In this document: piece after piece, positions 1 to 9,200 of the stretch
Layout of the letters: each line of letters starts with the position of its first letter
Position numbering within the stretch: position 1 is the first letter of the stretch
Origin: an uncultured Clostridia bacterium
GTDB taxonomy: Bacteria; Bacillota; Clostridia; Christensenellales; Borkfalkiaceae
Direction: 5' to 3'
Length of the DNA stretch: 57,141 nucleotides
NCBI GenBank assembly: GCA_944367565.1
Contig: CALVWR010000012.1
Location: 1 to 57,141, forward strand
Notes under the pieces: model-generated
Told to the model about the DNA's origin: nothing
The model's input: only the letters and a program-made list of their open reading frames with translations
Databases searched by the model: none
Made by a program: the position numbers and the translations under genes

Positions 1-85
1 AACAGAAAATCAGTCCAAAGAGGCTGCTCCTATATCTGACTTTCTAAGTTCGTACAAAGGCGATAACTCGCCGCCAAAATTAAGA

Positions 86-127
86 ATGCACCTTTTTAAC
101 GAAAAATCGTTATTAAGGTGCATTTTT
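86..127 (+). terminator. Rho-independent terminator of a gene left of the window
   Basis: An imperfect stem pairs AATGCACCTT (from 86) with AAGGTGCATT (to about 124), with an inner AACG/CGTT closing near 98-111, and is followed by a run of T on the plus strand. It most likely ends a plus-strand transcript whose gene lies off the left edge. The first 85 bases could hold the end of that gene, but no frame is convincing. Bases 128-296 hold nothing recognisable. Confidence 0.6.
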
Positions 128-296
128 ATTTCAGCTTTATTCCGTTCTATTGTGCCGTTCGGTGCATTTTTTTACGAAAAAACGCACGAGAGCATAAAAT
201 CGTCCGCCGCTTAAGTCTTTTCCGTCCGCTTGCCGCATCCTCGCTCTGTTTTTTCCGATTGCTGCGTTTTGCGTACCGGAAAATCTGATTTCAGCC

Positions 297-2396
297 CTAC
301 GTCTGCGGGCAAATTTCAATTTCCGCAAACCTCGCCTTATATCCTGCGCCGAGCTCGACCCTGACGGAGTGCGCACCGCGCGTTATCTTTTCGTCCGCCG
401 CCTCGGGATAGGCGATTTTTGCCGATTTTACGTTGTAGCCCGGCAAATCGATTTCCATTACTCCATCGCCGCCGAGATTCCACAGCGCAAGATAAATCGT
501 CTTCCCCGAAATAAACCCGGAAGCGACTTTCTTGCACAGAAAATCGGAAAATCCCCACGGAAAATACGGCAACGCCGATTTTTTTGCGGAAACAATGGAA
601 TTATAATAATCTATGCCTTCCTTAATCAGCGCGCGTTTTTCCTCGCTTAAAAGATGCACGGCGCTTGCAAGGTGCATTCTGCCGAGCATTGCGTTCACCA
701 TATTCATGATGACCTGTTCTTTATCGATACGCGCATTCACGCTTTCAAACGTATCGGCATCGAAGCTGTCCATTCCCTGCGATTCCACGGGATAGCTCCA
801 TACCGCCGCCTGCTCGGGAAGCACTGCAGACAAAATATTTGCCGCGATATACGGATATTTTTTATAGTTCGTCTGGTCGGACGTGGATACGATCGGATGT
901 ATGGAAAGCGTTTTATAATCGAGCCGCTGTCCGCCGCTCGCACACGCTTCTATGATCAGGTTGGGATATCTGTCCATCACCGATTCCACCCAGCGACAGT
1001 ACGCGATGGAATTTTCCATCAGTCCGTCGCCGAGGCTGTCGCTGTCAAGCTCCGTTCCCGCGCCGCAATCCTGATTATAATCGAATTTTATATAGTTCAC
1101 GCCGTATTCAACCAGTTTCGCTATCACGGAATCGAGATATTTTCTTACCTTTTCCTTTCTGAAATCGAGGAATTTTCTGTTTGATGTCACGATCTTTTTT
1201 CCGTTACGGTACAGAAAACACTCGTCGCCGTAATAATTTTCCATCTCCTCGCATTCCAACCCGATGATTTCGGGCTCCATCCAAAGCCCCGCTTTCATGC
1301 CGTGGCTTTTGATAAAATCGACAATCGACCTGATCCCGCTCGGATAACGGCGTTTCGACGCTTCCCATTTGCCCACTTTTTTATACAGTACGTCGTAATC
1401 GCATTCGTCGTGCCACCCGCAGTCTATCACATAATACTTTGCGCCGAGTTCCGACACCGACGGCACGACGCGCCGCGTGCGCTCTTCATCGGGATTATCC
1501 CAGCTCAAATGCATATATTCATTAAAAATGACGGGAAGCTGTTTGTCGTCCTTACAGGGACGAACGATATGCCGCCTGTATTTTGTCATTTCTCCGACCA
1601 CCTCGTTGATCGAAGATCCGACGACGACTGCGGCGGTAACCGTTCCGAATCCGCAACCGGGATGGATCACTTTGCTCCACTGGTTTGCCGTTGTGTTCGG
1701 TCCGCCGAGGTTCAGATAAAGCAGTCCCGCGTTGTCGCTGATCTCATAATACCAACTGCTGTTGTTTTCGATCTGAAACATCATATACTGTCCGCTTTCC
1801 GTATCCTCTATGATCGATTGCGGCAATTCTTCCTTTGTAGACCAACTTCCGGTATTTGAACCGACTATGCGCTTCATACTGCGGTTGTCATTGCCGTTGA
1901 ACAGTCCGAGCTGGCGGAAACTCAACCGCACGGGCTGACATTCCACATGCCAGCTGTTGTAGAATTTATATAAATAAAGATTATCCACACTCTCCGTACC
2001 GTTTTCGCCTAAACCGTAACATAAAAAGGATGAAATATGTTCGAGTACGATGGGTTTATCCGTGGAATTCGTAACATGACTCCATACGCGCAGCGTCCTG
2101 GTGTCGTCATACGCTAAAAACGTGGTGACGACGGAAACCTTATCGCTTGCCTGCACGATTTCCAGCCTGTTGTGCGTTTCCGAGTAGGAAATATATTTCA
2201 GATGATTCGTTTCGCTGCTTTCAAACTGTTTCGCTCCGCAATGCGACGAATGATTCTCTCCCGCAAGCTGAACTTCCACTAAATTAAAGTATTTTTTCTT
2301 ATCTTTATCTTTGCATTTTGCCATTTTGAAACAATCGGTCAAAACAATCCTGCCGTCGATCAGTTCAAATTCAAGCCCTTTAAAATACATTCTCAT
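297..2396 (-). CDS. Alpha-galactosidase, glycoside hydrolase family 36
   Basis: Retaining alpha-galactosidase (699 aa, within the usual 650-750 aa of GH36) expected to release terminal alpha-1,6-galactose from raffinose-type or galactomannan oligosaccharides. An N-terminal beta-sandwich (about 1-280) precedes a TIM barrel. The barrel carries YYVIDCGWH (about 321), the nucleophile motif YIKFDYN with D439, the substrate-binding CASGG (about 485) and the acid/base motif SDQTN with D507. There is no signal peptide, so the enzyme is probably cytoplasmic and acts on imported sugars. The start is set by AAGGAG about 6 nt upstream of the ATG. No transporter is adjacent, so the exact substrate is not known. 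It is preceded on its strand by the terminator of the GNAT gene and appears monocistronic. Confidence 0.93.
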   Translation of the reverse strand: MRMYFKGLEFELIDGRIVLTDCFKMAKCKDKDKKKYFNLVEVQLAGENHSSHCGAKQFESSETNHLKYISYSETHNRLEIVQASDKVSVVTTFLAYDDTRTLRVWSHVTNSTDKPIVLEHISSFLCYGLGENGTESVDNLYLYKFYNSWHVECQPVRLSFRQLGLFNGNDNRSMKRIVGSNTGSWSTKEELPQSIIEDTESGQYMMFQIENNSSWYYEISDNAGLLYLNLGGPNTTANQWSKVIHPGCGFGTVTAAVVVGSSINEVVGEMTKYRRHIVRPCKDDKQLPVIFNEYMHLSWDNPDEERTRRVVPSVSELGAKYYVIDCGWHDECDYDVLYKKVGKWEASKRRYPSGIRSIVDFIKSHGMKAGLWMEPEIIGLECEEMENYYGDECFLYRNGKKIVTSNRKFLDFRKEKVRKYLDSVIAKLVEYGVNYIKFDYNQDCGAGTELDSDSLGDGLMENSIAYCRWVESVMDRYPNLIIEACASGGQRLDYKTLSIHPIVSTSDQTNYKKYPYIAANILSAVLPEQAAVWSYPVESQGMDSFDADTFESVNARIDKEQVIMNMVNAMLGRMHLASAVHLLSEEKRALIKEGIDYYNSIVSAKKSALPYFPWGFSDFLCKKVASGFISGKTIYLALWNLGGDGVMEIDLPGYNVKSAKIAYPEAADEKITRGAHSVRVELGAGYKARFAEIEICPQT

Positions 2397-2420
2397 AAAT
2401 TACTCCTTATATAAAAAATC

Positions 2421-2452
2421 CCCCCTCGCCTGCAATTCTGCTTTTGGAGGGG
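2421..2452 (-). terminator. Terminator after the GNAT gene
   Basis: CCCCTC (2422-2427) pairs with GAGGGG (2447-2452). T/A runs lie on both sides, so it can act in either direction. It separates the GNAT gene from the alpha-galactosidase gene. Confidence 0.5.
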
Positions 2453-2519
2453 AATTTTTTCAATCCAGCTTGCCGGTTTTTCCGTTCCCCTGCTTATCCT
2501 TTTCCGATCGGGAAAATTT

Positions 2520-2987
2520 TCATCTTGTCGGCGGCGTTTTTCTTTCGTCAGCCGCCCCCCGATACACGAACTGTTTATAATTCAACACTTGAAACCCCAA
2601 TGACAAATACAGTTTTTCCGCTTTTACATTTTCGGGTTCGATTTCCAGCCTCAGCCGCGCTTTATTTTTGTACCGATCGAGAAAAAAGCGCATAAATTCC
2701 TTTCCCAACCCCTTTCCGCGACTGCTTGCCCTCACATAAAATTCCTCAAGCCAGACGGTAAGTCCTCCGGCTTCCTGCGAAAAACTCTTCGCGATGAGCG
2801 CGTAGCCGCAATCCGTTCCGTCGTTGATGAGATATCCTTCGACATATACATCGGAACGCATCATCTCCCGAAAAGTTCTTTCAAAATGATCCGACGGCAC
2901 GTTTTCGATCACTGCCGGAGATGCATAAAACTCTTTTGCAAGTAAAAAATAGCTCTCTTTATCTTTCTCTTCAATTTTCCTAAACAT
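2520..2987 (-). CDS. GNAT family N-acetyltransferase
   Basis: Predicted acetyl-CoA-dependent N-acetyltransferase of 155 aa. The acetyl-CoA-binding motif A is visible as RGKGLGKEFM after the beta-4 strand FYVRA, followed by the typical C-terminal LYLSLGFQ segment. The start was moved 16 codons downstream of the longest reading frame, to the ATG at 2987, because AAGGAAAAAA precedes it and the family begins with a short MFRKI-type strand. The substrate cannot be told from sequence. It is divergent from the amidohydrolase gene. Confidence 0.8.
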   Translation of the reverse strand: MFRKIEEKDKESYFLLAKEFYASPAVIENVPSDHFERTFREMMRSDVYVEGYLINDGTDCGYALIAKSFSQEAGGLTVWLEEFYVRASSRGKGLGKEFMRFFLDRYKNKARLRLEIEPENVKAEKLYLSLGFQVLNYKQFVYRGAADERKTPPTR

Positions 2988-3025
2988 TTTTTTCCTTTTT
3001 ATTCTCCGCAAACGGTCGAAAATAC

Positions 3026-3054
3026 TTGACCGCATCGGGAAAACGTGCTATTTT
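3026..3054 (+). promoter_or_regulatory. Sigma-A promoter of the amidohydrolase gene
   Basis: TTGACC (3026-3031), a 17-bp spacer and TATTTT (3049-3054). A Shine-Dalgarno GGAG lies at 3082-3085 ahead of the ATG at 3093. Confidence 0.55.
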
Positions 3055-3092
3055 TTGTATTGTTCGGTATTTTGATTCAACGGAGTATTTCT

Positions 3093-3875
3093 ATGATCAT
3101 CGATTTTCATACGCACATTTTCCCCGAAAAACTCGCCGCACGCGCGGTGAAAAACCTCGGAGAGCAAGTTCATCTGACACCGCATACCGACGGTACGCTC
3201 GCCTGTACGGAAAAACTCATGCAACGGGCCGGCGTGGACGATTTTGTGGCGCTGAATATTGCCGTTTCTCCGAAAACGGAAGCCCATGTGAACGATTTCG
3301 CCATTGAAATCAACCGTAAGCACCATGCTTTCGGTTCGGTTCACCCCGATTCTCCGAACGCCCTTTCCGAACTCGAAAGGCTGCACGACGCCGGCGTGAA
3401 AGGCATAAAATTCCACAACGAATATCAGAACTTTTTCGTAGACGACGAAAAGGCTTTTCCCATTTACGAAAAAATAGAACGCCTCGGACTCGTCGCCGTC
3501 TTTCACGGCGGCTACGATCCCGGGTTTCCGCCCCCCGCCAAAGCCGCACCCGAACGGTGCGCGCGGGTGTGCAAACTGTTCCCGAAAGCCACGCTGATCT
3601 TTGCGCACCTGGGCGGACTTTCCATGCCCGACGATGCGCTGACTTATCTGAAAAACACTTCCGCCATGATCGACACCGCCTTCATGGCGGGCGCGTATTC
3701 TCCCGCCGACGCAGAACGCGTTATCAAAGAATTCGGCGCACACCGCGTCCTGTTCGGCTCGGACTGTCCGTGGGAAGATCCCGCAACGACGCTTTCGTTC
3801 CTCAGAAAACTTCACCTGAGCGACGACGAACTTCAGTTGATTTTATCCCGAAACGCATTCAAAATCCTTACATAA
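3093..3875 (+). CDS. Amidohydrolase family metal-dependent hydrolase (TIM barrel)
   Basis: 260-aa member of the amidohydrolase-2 (PF04909) group. Metal ligands seen are HTH at residues 6-8 (DFHTHIFPEK), a histidine in VFHGGYDPG, a histidine in FAHLGGL, and the aspartate of FGSDCPW, which is the usual end-of-barrel ligand. The start at 3093 is 16 codons inside the longest frame and is fixed by CGGAG 7 nt upstream and by the HxH strand at the N-terminus. Members hydrolyse or decarboxylate cyclic or aromatic substrates; no substrate can be named here. The gene stands alone between its own promoter and terminator. Confidence 0.85.
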   Translation: MIIDFHTHIFPEKLAARAVKNLGEQVHLTPHTDGTLACTEKLMQRAGVDDFVALNIAVSPKTEAHVNDFAIEINRKHHAFGSVHPDSPNALSELERLHDAGVKGIKFHNEYQNFFVDDEKAFPIYEKIERLGLVAVFHGGYDPGFPPPAKAAPERCARVCKLFPKATLIFAHLGGLSMPDDALTYLKNTSAMIDTAFMAGAYSPADAERVIKEFGAHRVLFGSDCPWEDPATTLSFLRKLHLSDDELQLILSRNAFKILT

Positions 3876-3879
3876 TTTT

Positions 3880-3906
3880 CAGGCGGACATTTATCCGCCT
3901 GTTTTT
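3880..3906 (+). terminator. Terminator of the amidohydrolase gene
   Basis: CAGGCGGA (3880-3887) pairs with TCCGCCTG (3894-3901), followed by TTTTT. It begins 5 nt after the stop codon. Confidence 0.8.
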
Positions 3907-4504
3907 ATTCAGGCAATTCCATCTTATCCTTATCCGTCAGTTTCCTGATCACCCTGCAAGGTACGCCTGCCGCAAATACGCCTTCCGGAATATCTCTCGT
4001 CACAACGCTCCCCGATCCGATCACGCTGTTTTTCCCGATGGTCACACCCCCGTTCACCGTCACGCAGGACGCAATCCATACGCCGTCCTCCACGGTGATC
4101 GGTTTTGCATATTCGTAATCAAACCACGTTCCGTCCGCCGCCTGACGCATCCTTCTGTCTTCGAGAAGCATCGGATGAACGGGCGTTGCAAGCGTGATGT
4201 TCGGACCGAACATCACGTTGTTCCCGATCTGTACCCTCGCGCAATCCAGAATCGTCAGGTTATAATTCGCATAAAAATGTTCGCCGATAAAAATGTTGAT
4301 CCCGTAATCGAAACGAACGTCCGGCTCAAAATAAAAGTGTTCTTTGCATCCGCCGAGAATCTGCCGCATGATTTCCTCGCGTTCTTCCGGATCCGCCCGG
4401 TTATACTTCTCCGCCAAATCCCTTACGCGCCTCCGCAGAAGTTGCAGCTCTTTATCCGCGGGATTATACAGCATTCCTTTCACCATCTTTTCCTTTTCCG
4501 TCAT
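3905..4504 (-). CDS. Sugar O-acetyltransferase (maltose/galactoside acetyltransferase family)
   Basis: 199-aa acetyl-CoA-dependent O-acetyltransferase of the LacA/Maa/NodL type. An N-terminal MAC domain (MVKGMLYNPADKEL) is followed by a left-handed beta-helix of hexapeptide repeats (VTIGKNSVIGSGSVV) and the closing VPCRVIRKL segment. The catalytic histidine is expected in the TPVHPM segment. The ATG lies 3 nt after the stop of the histidine kinase gene, and its GGAGG is inside that gene's end, so the two are likely co-transcribed. It probably acetylates a sugar or cell-wall precursor, but nothing in the context shows which. Confidence 0.88.
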   Translation of the reverse strand: MTEKEKMVKGMLYNPADKELQLLRRRVRDLAEKYNRADPEEREEIMRQILGGCKEHFYFEPDVRFDYGINIFIGEHFYANYNLTILDCARVQIGNNVMFGPNITLATPVHPMLLEDRRMRQAADGTWFDYEYAKPITVEDGVWIASCVTVNGGVTIGKNSVIGSGSVVTRDIPEGVFAAGVPCRVIRKLTDKDKMELPE

Positions 4505-4507
4505 CCT

Positions 4508-5557
4508 TTACCTCCATTTCGGAAGCGTTACCGTAAACACGCTCCCTTCATTCAACTTGCTTTCTACACTGATCTTCCCGTCGCATAACTTTACGATCCT
4601 GTCTACAATGGCAAGTCCCAGCCCCAGACCCTTCGCCGAATGTGACTTGTCCGCCTGATAGTACTTTTCAAAAATGTGTTTTATCGCGTTCTCGTCAATC
4701 CCTTCTCCCGTATCCGAGATTTTCACGGTTATGTTCTCTTCCTCTTCATCCACGCTTATCCTGATCTCTCCGCCCTTCGGCGTGTATTTGATCGCGTTCG
4801 ATAAAAGATTATACCACACCTCCTGCATCAACGCCTTGTTCCCGTTGTACTGCACGTCCCTGATCCCCGTTCCGTCGAGATTCAGACTCTTTTTGTTCCA
4901 ATCCATCGACGCGAGAATCACGCATTGCCGCAATTGCTCTCCCAGATTATATTCTTCCCGATCGCCCACGATGGTCTGCGTATCGAGTCGCGCCATCACC
5001 ATGGTGCTTTTCGCCAGCTCCGCCAGACGTTTCGATTCCTCCGCGATCAGCTCCAGATACGTTTTTCTTTCTTCCTCCGTAACTTCGTTTTCCAACAGCA
5101 GCTTCGCAAATCCGTTGATCGACATGATGGGCGTTCTCAATTCGTGCGCGTAATCGTTCAGAAATTCGTTTTTCAGCAGTTCCACGTTCGACAGCTCCGC
5201 ACACATCTTGTTGAAATCCCCGAAAACTTCCGCGAGCGGACCTCCTTTCCGGTATTCCAGCCGCACGGAATAATCGCCTTGCGCCACCCGCTCGATCCCT
5301 TCCGTCAGATAAGAGACATAGCGATACGCAACCTGCGTCAGAAAATAATTCACTACGCCCATGACCACCGCAACCGGAATCACGATTGCAAGAAACGTCA
5401 GGTCGGCATACGCCGCCTTGAAGTGACGGATCAGAAGTTCCATGATAAACAAACTGCCGAGTGCGGTCAGCACGATGATCCCCGACTGCACCGTCAGCAA
5501 GAAAAAAATTTTCCTGTTGACCGAAGTTTTTTTCCGCTTCCGCGTGCTTTTGTTCAT
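4508..5557 (-). CDS. Two-component sensor histidine kinase, membrane bound
   Basis: 349-aa kinase. Two transmembrane segments (about 17-40 and 53-76) enclose only a very short outer loop, which suggests a signal from the membrane or a partner protein and not a periplasmic ligand. They are followed by HAMP (about 77-125), HisKA with the phospho-acceptor H138 in YAHELRTP, and a HATPase domain with N-box NLLSNAIKY (about 250), G1 box DTGEGID (about 282) and G2 box GLGLGLAI (about 310). The start follows AAAGGAG placed inside the response regulator gene, whose stop is 1 nt away, so the pair is translationally coupled. Confidence 0.93.
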   Translation of the reverse strand: MNKSTRKRKKTSVNRKIFFLLTVQSGIIVLTALGSLFIMELLIRHFKAAYADLTFLAIVIPVAVVMGVVNYFLTQVAYRYVSYLTEGIERVAQGDYSVRLEYRKGGPLAEVFGDFNKMCAELSNVELLKNEFLNDYAHELRTPIMSINGFAKLLLENEVTEEERKTYLELIAEESKRLAELAKSTMVMARLDTQTIVGDREEYNLGEQLRQCVILASMDWNKKSLNLDGTGIRDVQYNGNKALMQEVWYNLLSNAIKYTPKGGEIRISVDEEEENITVKISDTGEGIDENAIKHIFEKYYQADKSHSAKGLGLGLAIVDRIVKLCDGKISVESKLNEGSVFTVTLPKWR

Positions 5558-5558
5558 T

Positions 5559-6233
5559 TCAATCTCCTTTGAGCGTTATTTTATACCCGATCCCTTTTAA
5601 GGACACGATCTCAAAGTCGTCTATATCCTGCGTTTTATTCCTCAGTCTGCTGATATGAACTTTTACCGTATCGCGGCCGCTCGGAGACGATATCCCCCAT
5701 ACTTCATCCAGCAACTGATTCGGCGTGAAGATCTTATCGGGATACGATAACAATCGGAATAGCAGATCAAATTCCTTCTTCGTCAGCTCTATCGTCTTTC
5801 CCCGATGCGTCAACGTATACCTTTCGGAATCCAGCACCGTTTCTCCCAATTCAATCACTTTCGCCGCCGAGATCCTGTACCTTCGCAAAACCGCTTTGAT
5901 CCGACACAGCAACTCTCCGTATTCGATCGGCTTCACCATGTAATCGTCCGCATCGCAGGAAAACCCTTTCATCTTATCTTCAACGGACTGCTTTGCCGTC
6001 ATAAATATAATCGGAACGTTGCTCCCGCGCGCGCGAAGCGTCTTCGCAAACTCCAACCCGTCCATCTCCGGCATCATGATGTCCGCAAGAACCAGATCCA
6101 CCGGCTCCGCTCCGAACAGCTCCAACGCTTCTCTGCCGTTCGCCGCCGTCAGCGTCCTGTATTCCCGCTTCAGCACCGTTTCCGTCAGAAAACGGGCGGA
6201 ATCGTCATCTTCCACGATCAGTATTGTCGCCAT
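5559..6233 (-). CDS. OmpR/PhoB-family response regulator
   Basis: 224 aa. The receiver domain carries EDD at residues 8-10, the phospho-acceptor D51 (LADIMMPEMDG) and MTAK with the conserved T and K. The C-terminal winged-helix domain (about 125-222) ends in the typical YKITL strand. It is partner to the adjacent histidine kinase. It begins 15 nt after the stop codon of the large helicase-nuclease gene on the same strand with only a weak AAGGAA ahead, so transcription probably comes from the helicase promoter. Confidence 0.93.
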   Translation of the reverse strand: MATILIVEDDDSARFLTETVLKREYRTLTAANGREALELFGAEPVDLVLADIMMPEMDGLEFAKTLRARGSNVPIIFMTAKQSVEDKMKGFSCDADDYMVKPIEYGELLCRIKAVLRRYRISAAKVIELGETVLDSERYTLTHRGKTIELTKKEFDLLFRLLSYPDKIFTPNQLLDEVWGISSPSGRDTVKVHISRLRNKTQDIDDFEIVSLKGIGYKITLKGD

Positions 6234-6248
6234 TTCCTTTTCCCTCGC

Positions 6249-9200
6249 TTACGTCATCGCCCCGACGATCTTTTGTATCCTTTCTATCTCCTTCCCCGGC
6301 GAATGCCACCAGTCCGTGCTCCATACGCGATGAATTTTCCAACCGCGGCTTTCCAGATATTCTCTCCGATGCACGTCCCTGTCTCTCACCGAATCGGATA
6401 ACGCATACAACCTCGCGTCGCACTCGATCCCCAGCACATACCTGCCCTGCGCCTTGATCGCCAGATCGATACTGTAGCCGCCGATCCCGACATTCTCCTC
6501 CACCTCGTATCCGCACCGAACCAACGCTTCACGGATGGATTCCGCAAAATCCGAAGACGCGTCCGTCGCCGCCGCCTCTCCGCTTTCCGCCGTAAACGAC
6601 AACAACACCTGCCTTGCAAGTTCTTTCTTGCCCGCGCTCACCGCTTCCGCATATTCGAGATATTTTCTGAAGATTTTCGGACCTTCCGTCTGCAGATCCC
6701 CGACATACAGTTCGGAACTCGCTATGGAACTTACCACATAGATCTTTTCCTTTGCGCGGGAGATCGCCACGTTCAGGCGATTCTCTCCGCCCCGCTGATT
6801 CAGCCAGCCGAAATTCCGCACCACTTTCCCTTGCTCGTTCTTCGCATACCCCAACGAAAAGATGATGCAGTCCCTCTCATCGCCCTGCACGTTTTCTATA
6901 TTTTTCACGAACAGTCCGATGTCCTCTCCGTTTCTCTTTCTGTTCCACTCTTTTCCGCACCGCAACGCGAAATCCCTGTCCTTCGCACATTCTTCGTCGA
7001 TCACGTCCATGATCGCATCCTTTTGCGCGCTGTTAAAGGTGATCACGCCCACGCTCTGCTCGTTCGTTCTCGTCTTCAGATAATTCTTCAAAAGCGTGAC
7101 CACCGCCTTCGCTTCCGCTACGTTGCAACGATCCCGCCAGATCCCGTTCTTCACCCTGACAACCTCGATGGGCGGTTTTGCAGGCTGTTCCGTATTGGGC
7201 GACACCATCAGCTTGCCGTGATAGAACGCATAATTGGAAAAGGCGATAAGCTCTTCGTATTTCGAACGGTAATGGAAATTCAGCAGCACTTCGTTATACT
7301 TGAACCGCGCAAGATCGAGCAGACTTTCCTCTTCCAACGCCGCATTGATCTCCGAATCGTCGTCGAATTCCGTATCCGTCTCCAACCTGCCGAATCCGAG
7401 GCTCGACGGTCTGAGCTGTTTGTGATCCCCCGCGATGACGACTTTCTTTGCCCGCTGTACCGCCGGAACGCCCTTTTCCACATACAGCTGCGACGCTTCG
7501 TCGAATACCACCAGATCAAACAATCCGTTGTCCAGCGGAAGACTCTCCGAGACCACTTCCGGCGTCATCAGCCAGATCCTGATCCCGCGGAAAAGTTCAA
7601 ACGAAAACCGGTCTATAAACTTCGGAACGCTCTGCTTCCGCTTGCCTTCCGTCGCTCGCTTCATTTCTCCGTACCGCTTGGACGATGCGATGTTCTTCGT
7701 GTATACCGTTACAAGATGCTGTTTCAGTTTATCCTGCGTGAGTTTCTTTTTTCTCTCGATGTTCGCTTCCACCGCGTCCACGATGAGATCGTAATTCTGT
7801 ATATGCGATAATACCGGTTTGTTTTTCGTTTCAAACCGGTCGATGTGCCGCAGAATGATATAATCGTATACGTTTCTGTTCGCTTCCGTCATCGAAACGC
7901 CCGTCTTATCCGCAATATTATTTACCGCCGTTATGTATTGCTTTTCCGATTCGCTCAGCGTGTCGAACAAGGCGCGGATCACACTGAAACGGTCAAACGA
8001 CAGCAATCCGTCCATCAGGTGCGCCGGCGATATGAAAAATTCCCGCACGCTGTGCCTCTTCATGAAGCAAAGCTCCATGATGTCCTTGATCTTTCTGATC
8101 ACGTCGCCTTTGTAAAACGGTTTCGTCAGAAAAATCCGCTGATCGTATTCCTTTTTCATCGCAATGAGCTGCACGCACAATTTGAGCGGCTCCGCCAGCT
8201 CCAGCCGACCGATGTCCGCTCTCACCTTCGTCAGCCAAGGATACGTCTGCAATAAATCGAAATATTCCTTCAGCCGCCCCAGATACAATGCATCCTTGAA
8301 TTTGTCCCGCATCCCTTTCAGTTCGGGATACGTGACTTTGAACAACTCCTCTCCGATCTCGCTTTCATACCCCACGGACTGCAGCAGATAATTCCCCAAA
8401 AACACGTTGTCCGCGTTCTCTCTGTATAAGCGGTACATCTCCGTGCCGAGCCCGTTTTTCTTGTATAATTTGTCCGCAATTTCGCCAAGCTCCGCAATGT
8501 CTTCGTCGATCACCTTCACCGCGGTTTCGTACGCCTGTTCGTCAAAATCCGTTTTCTGCTCCGAATACAGCAGATTGTACATCTGGTTGTAAAAATATTC
8601 CTTGTCCTTTGTATCGCTGACAAAAATCGCATATTTCGAAAGCGCACCCAACCGCGAATAAATCACGTCCAGCGCCGCTTTTTTCTGCGATACCATTAAA
8701 ACGTTGTGCCCTTTCAGTACGTAATCCACGATCAGGCTGGTAATCGTCTGCGACTTCCCCGTTCCCGGAGGCCCCTGTACGACAAGTTCGTCACAGCCGC
8801 CGAGCGAATACAGCGCGTTTTCCTGCGACGCGTTCAGCGCGTTGATGTAATCGATCTCCCCTTCCCCGAAGCGTTTCTCCTGCCCCGGCAGATCGTACCG
8901 GTGCTCGTCGGAATAATAATCGATATCTCCGGAATTTTCCAAAAGCGAATCGAGAAGTTTATTGATCTCGTCCTTTTCGATGATCGCTTTGAAATCCCTC
9001 TGCAACGCCGACGAATACATGGAAAATTTTCCTAAAACCGCGTTGTTCTCCAGGCGGAATTCCCCGCTCCCGAACGACGGAAACGTTCCTTCCGTATACT
9101 CGATAAACGCGCTCGGCCGCGGCAGCTGTGCGCTGAAACGGATCCCCGCTTCCCGATAATATGCGCACAGTTCTTCGATAAAGTTCTCCCCGACTTCCTC

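Noticed and set aside
1-85. C-terminal end of a plus-strand gene at the left edge
   Set aside because: Three frames were read; none gives a recognisable protein end placed sensibly before the terminator.
2401-2440. Promoter of the alpha-galactosidase gene at TATATA (2408-2413)
   Set aside because: The implied transcription start would fall inside the Shine-Dalgarno site, and the region is better read as the GNAT terminator.
3048-3815. A 255-codon minus-strand frame
   Set aside because: It is the antisense shadow of the amidohydrolase gene, which has its promoter, Shine-Dalgarno and metal ligands on the plus strand.
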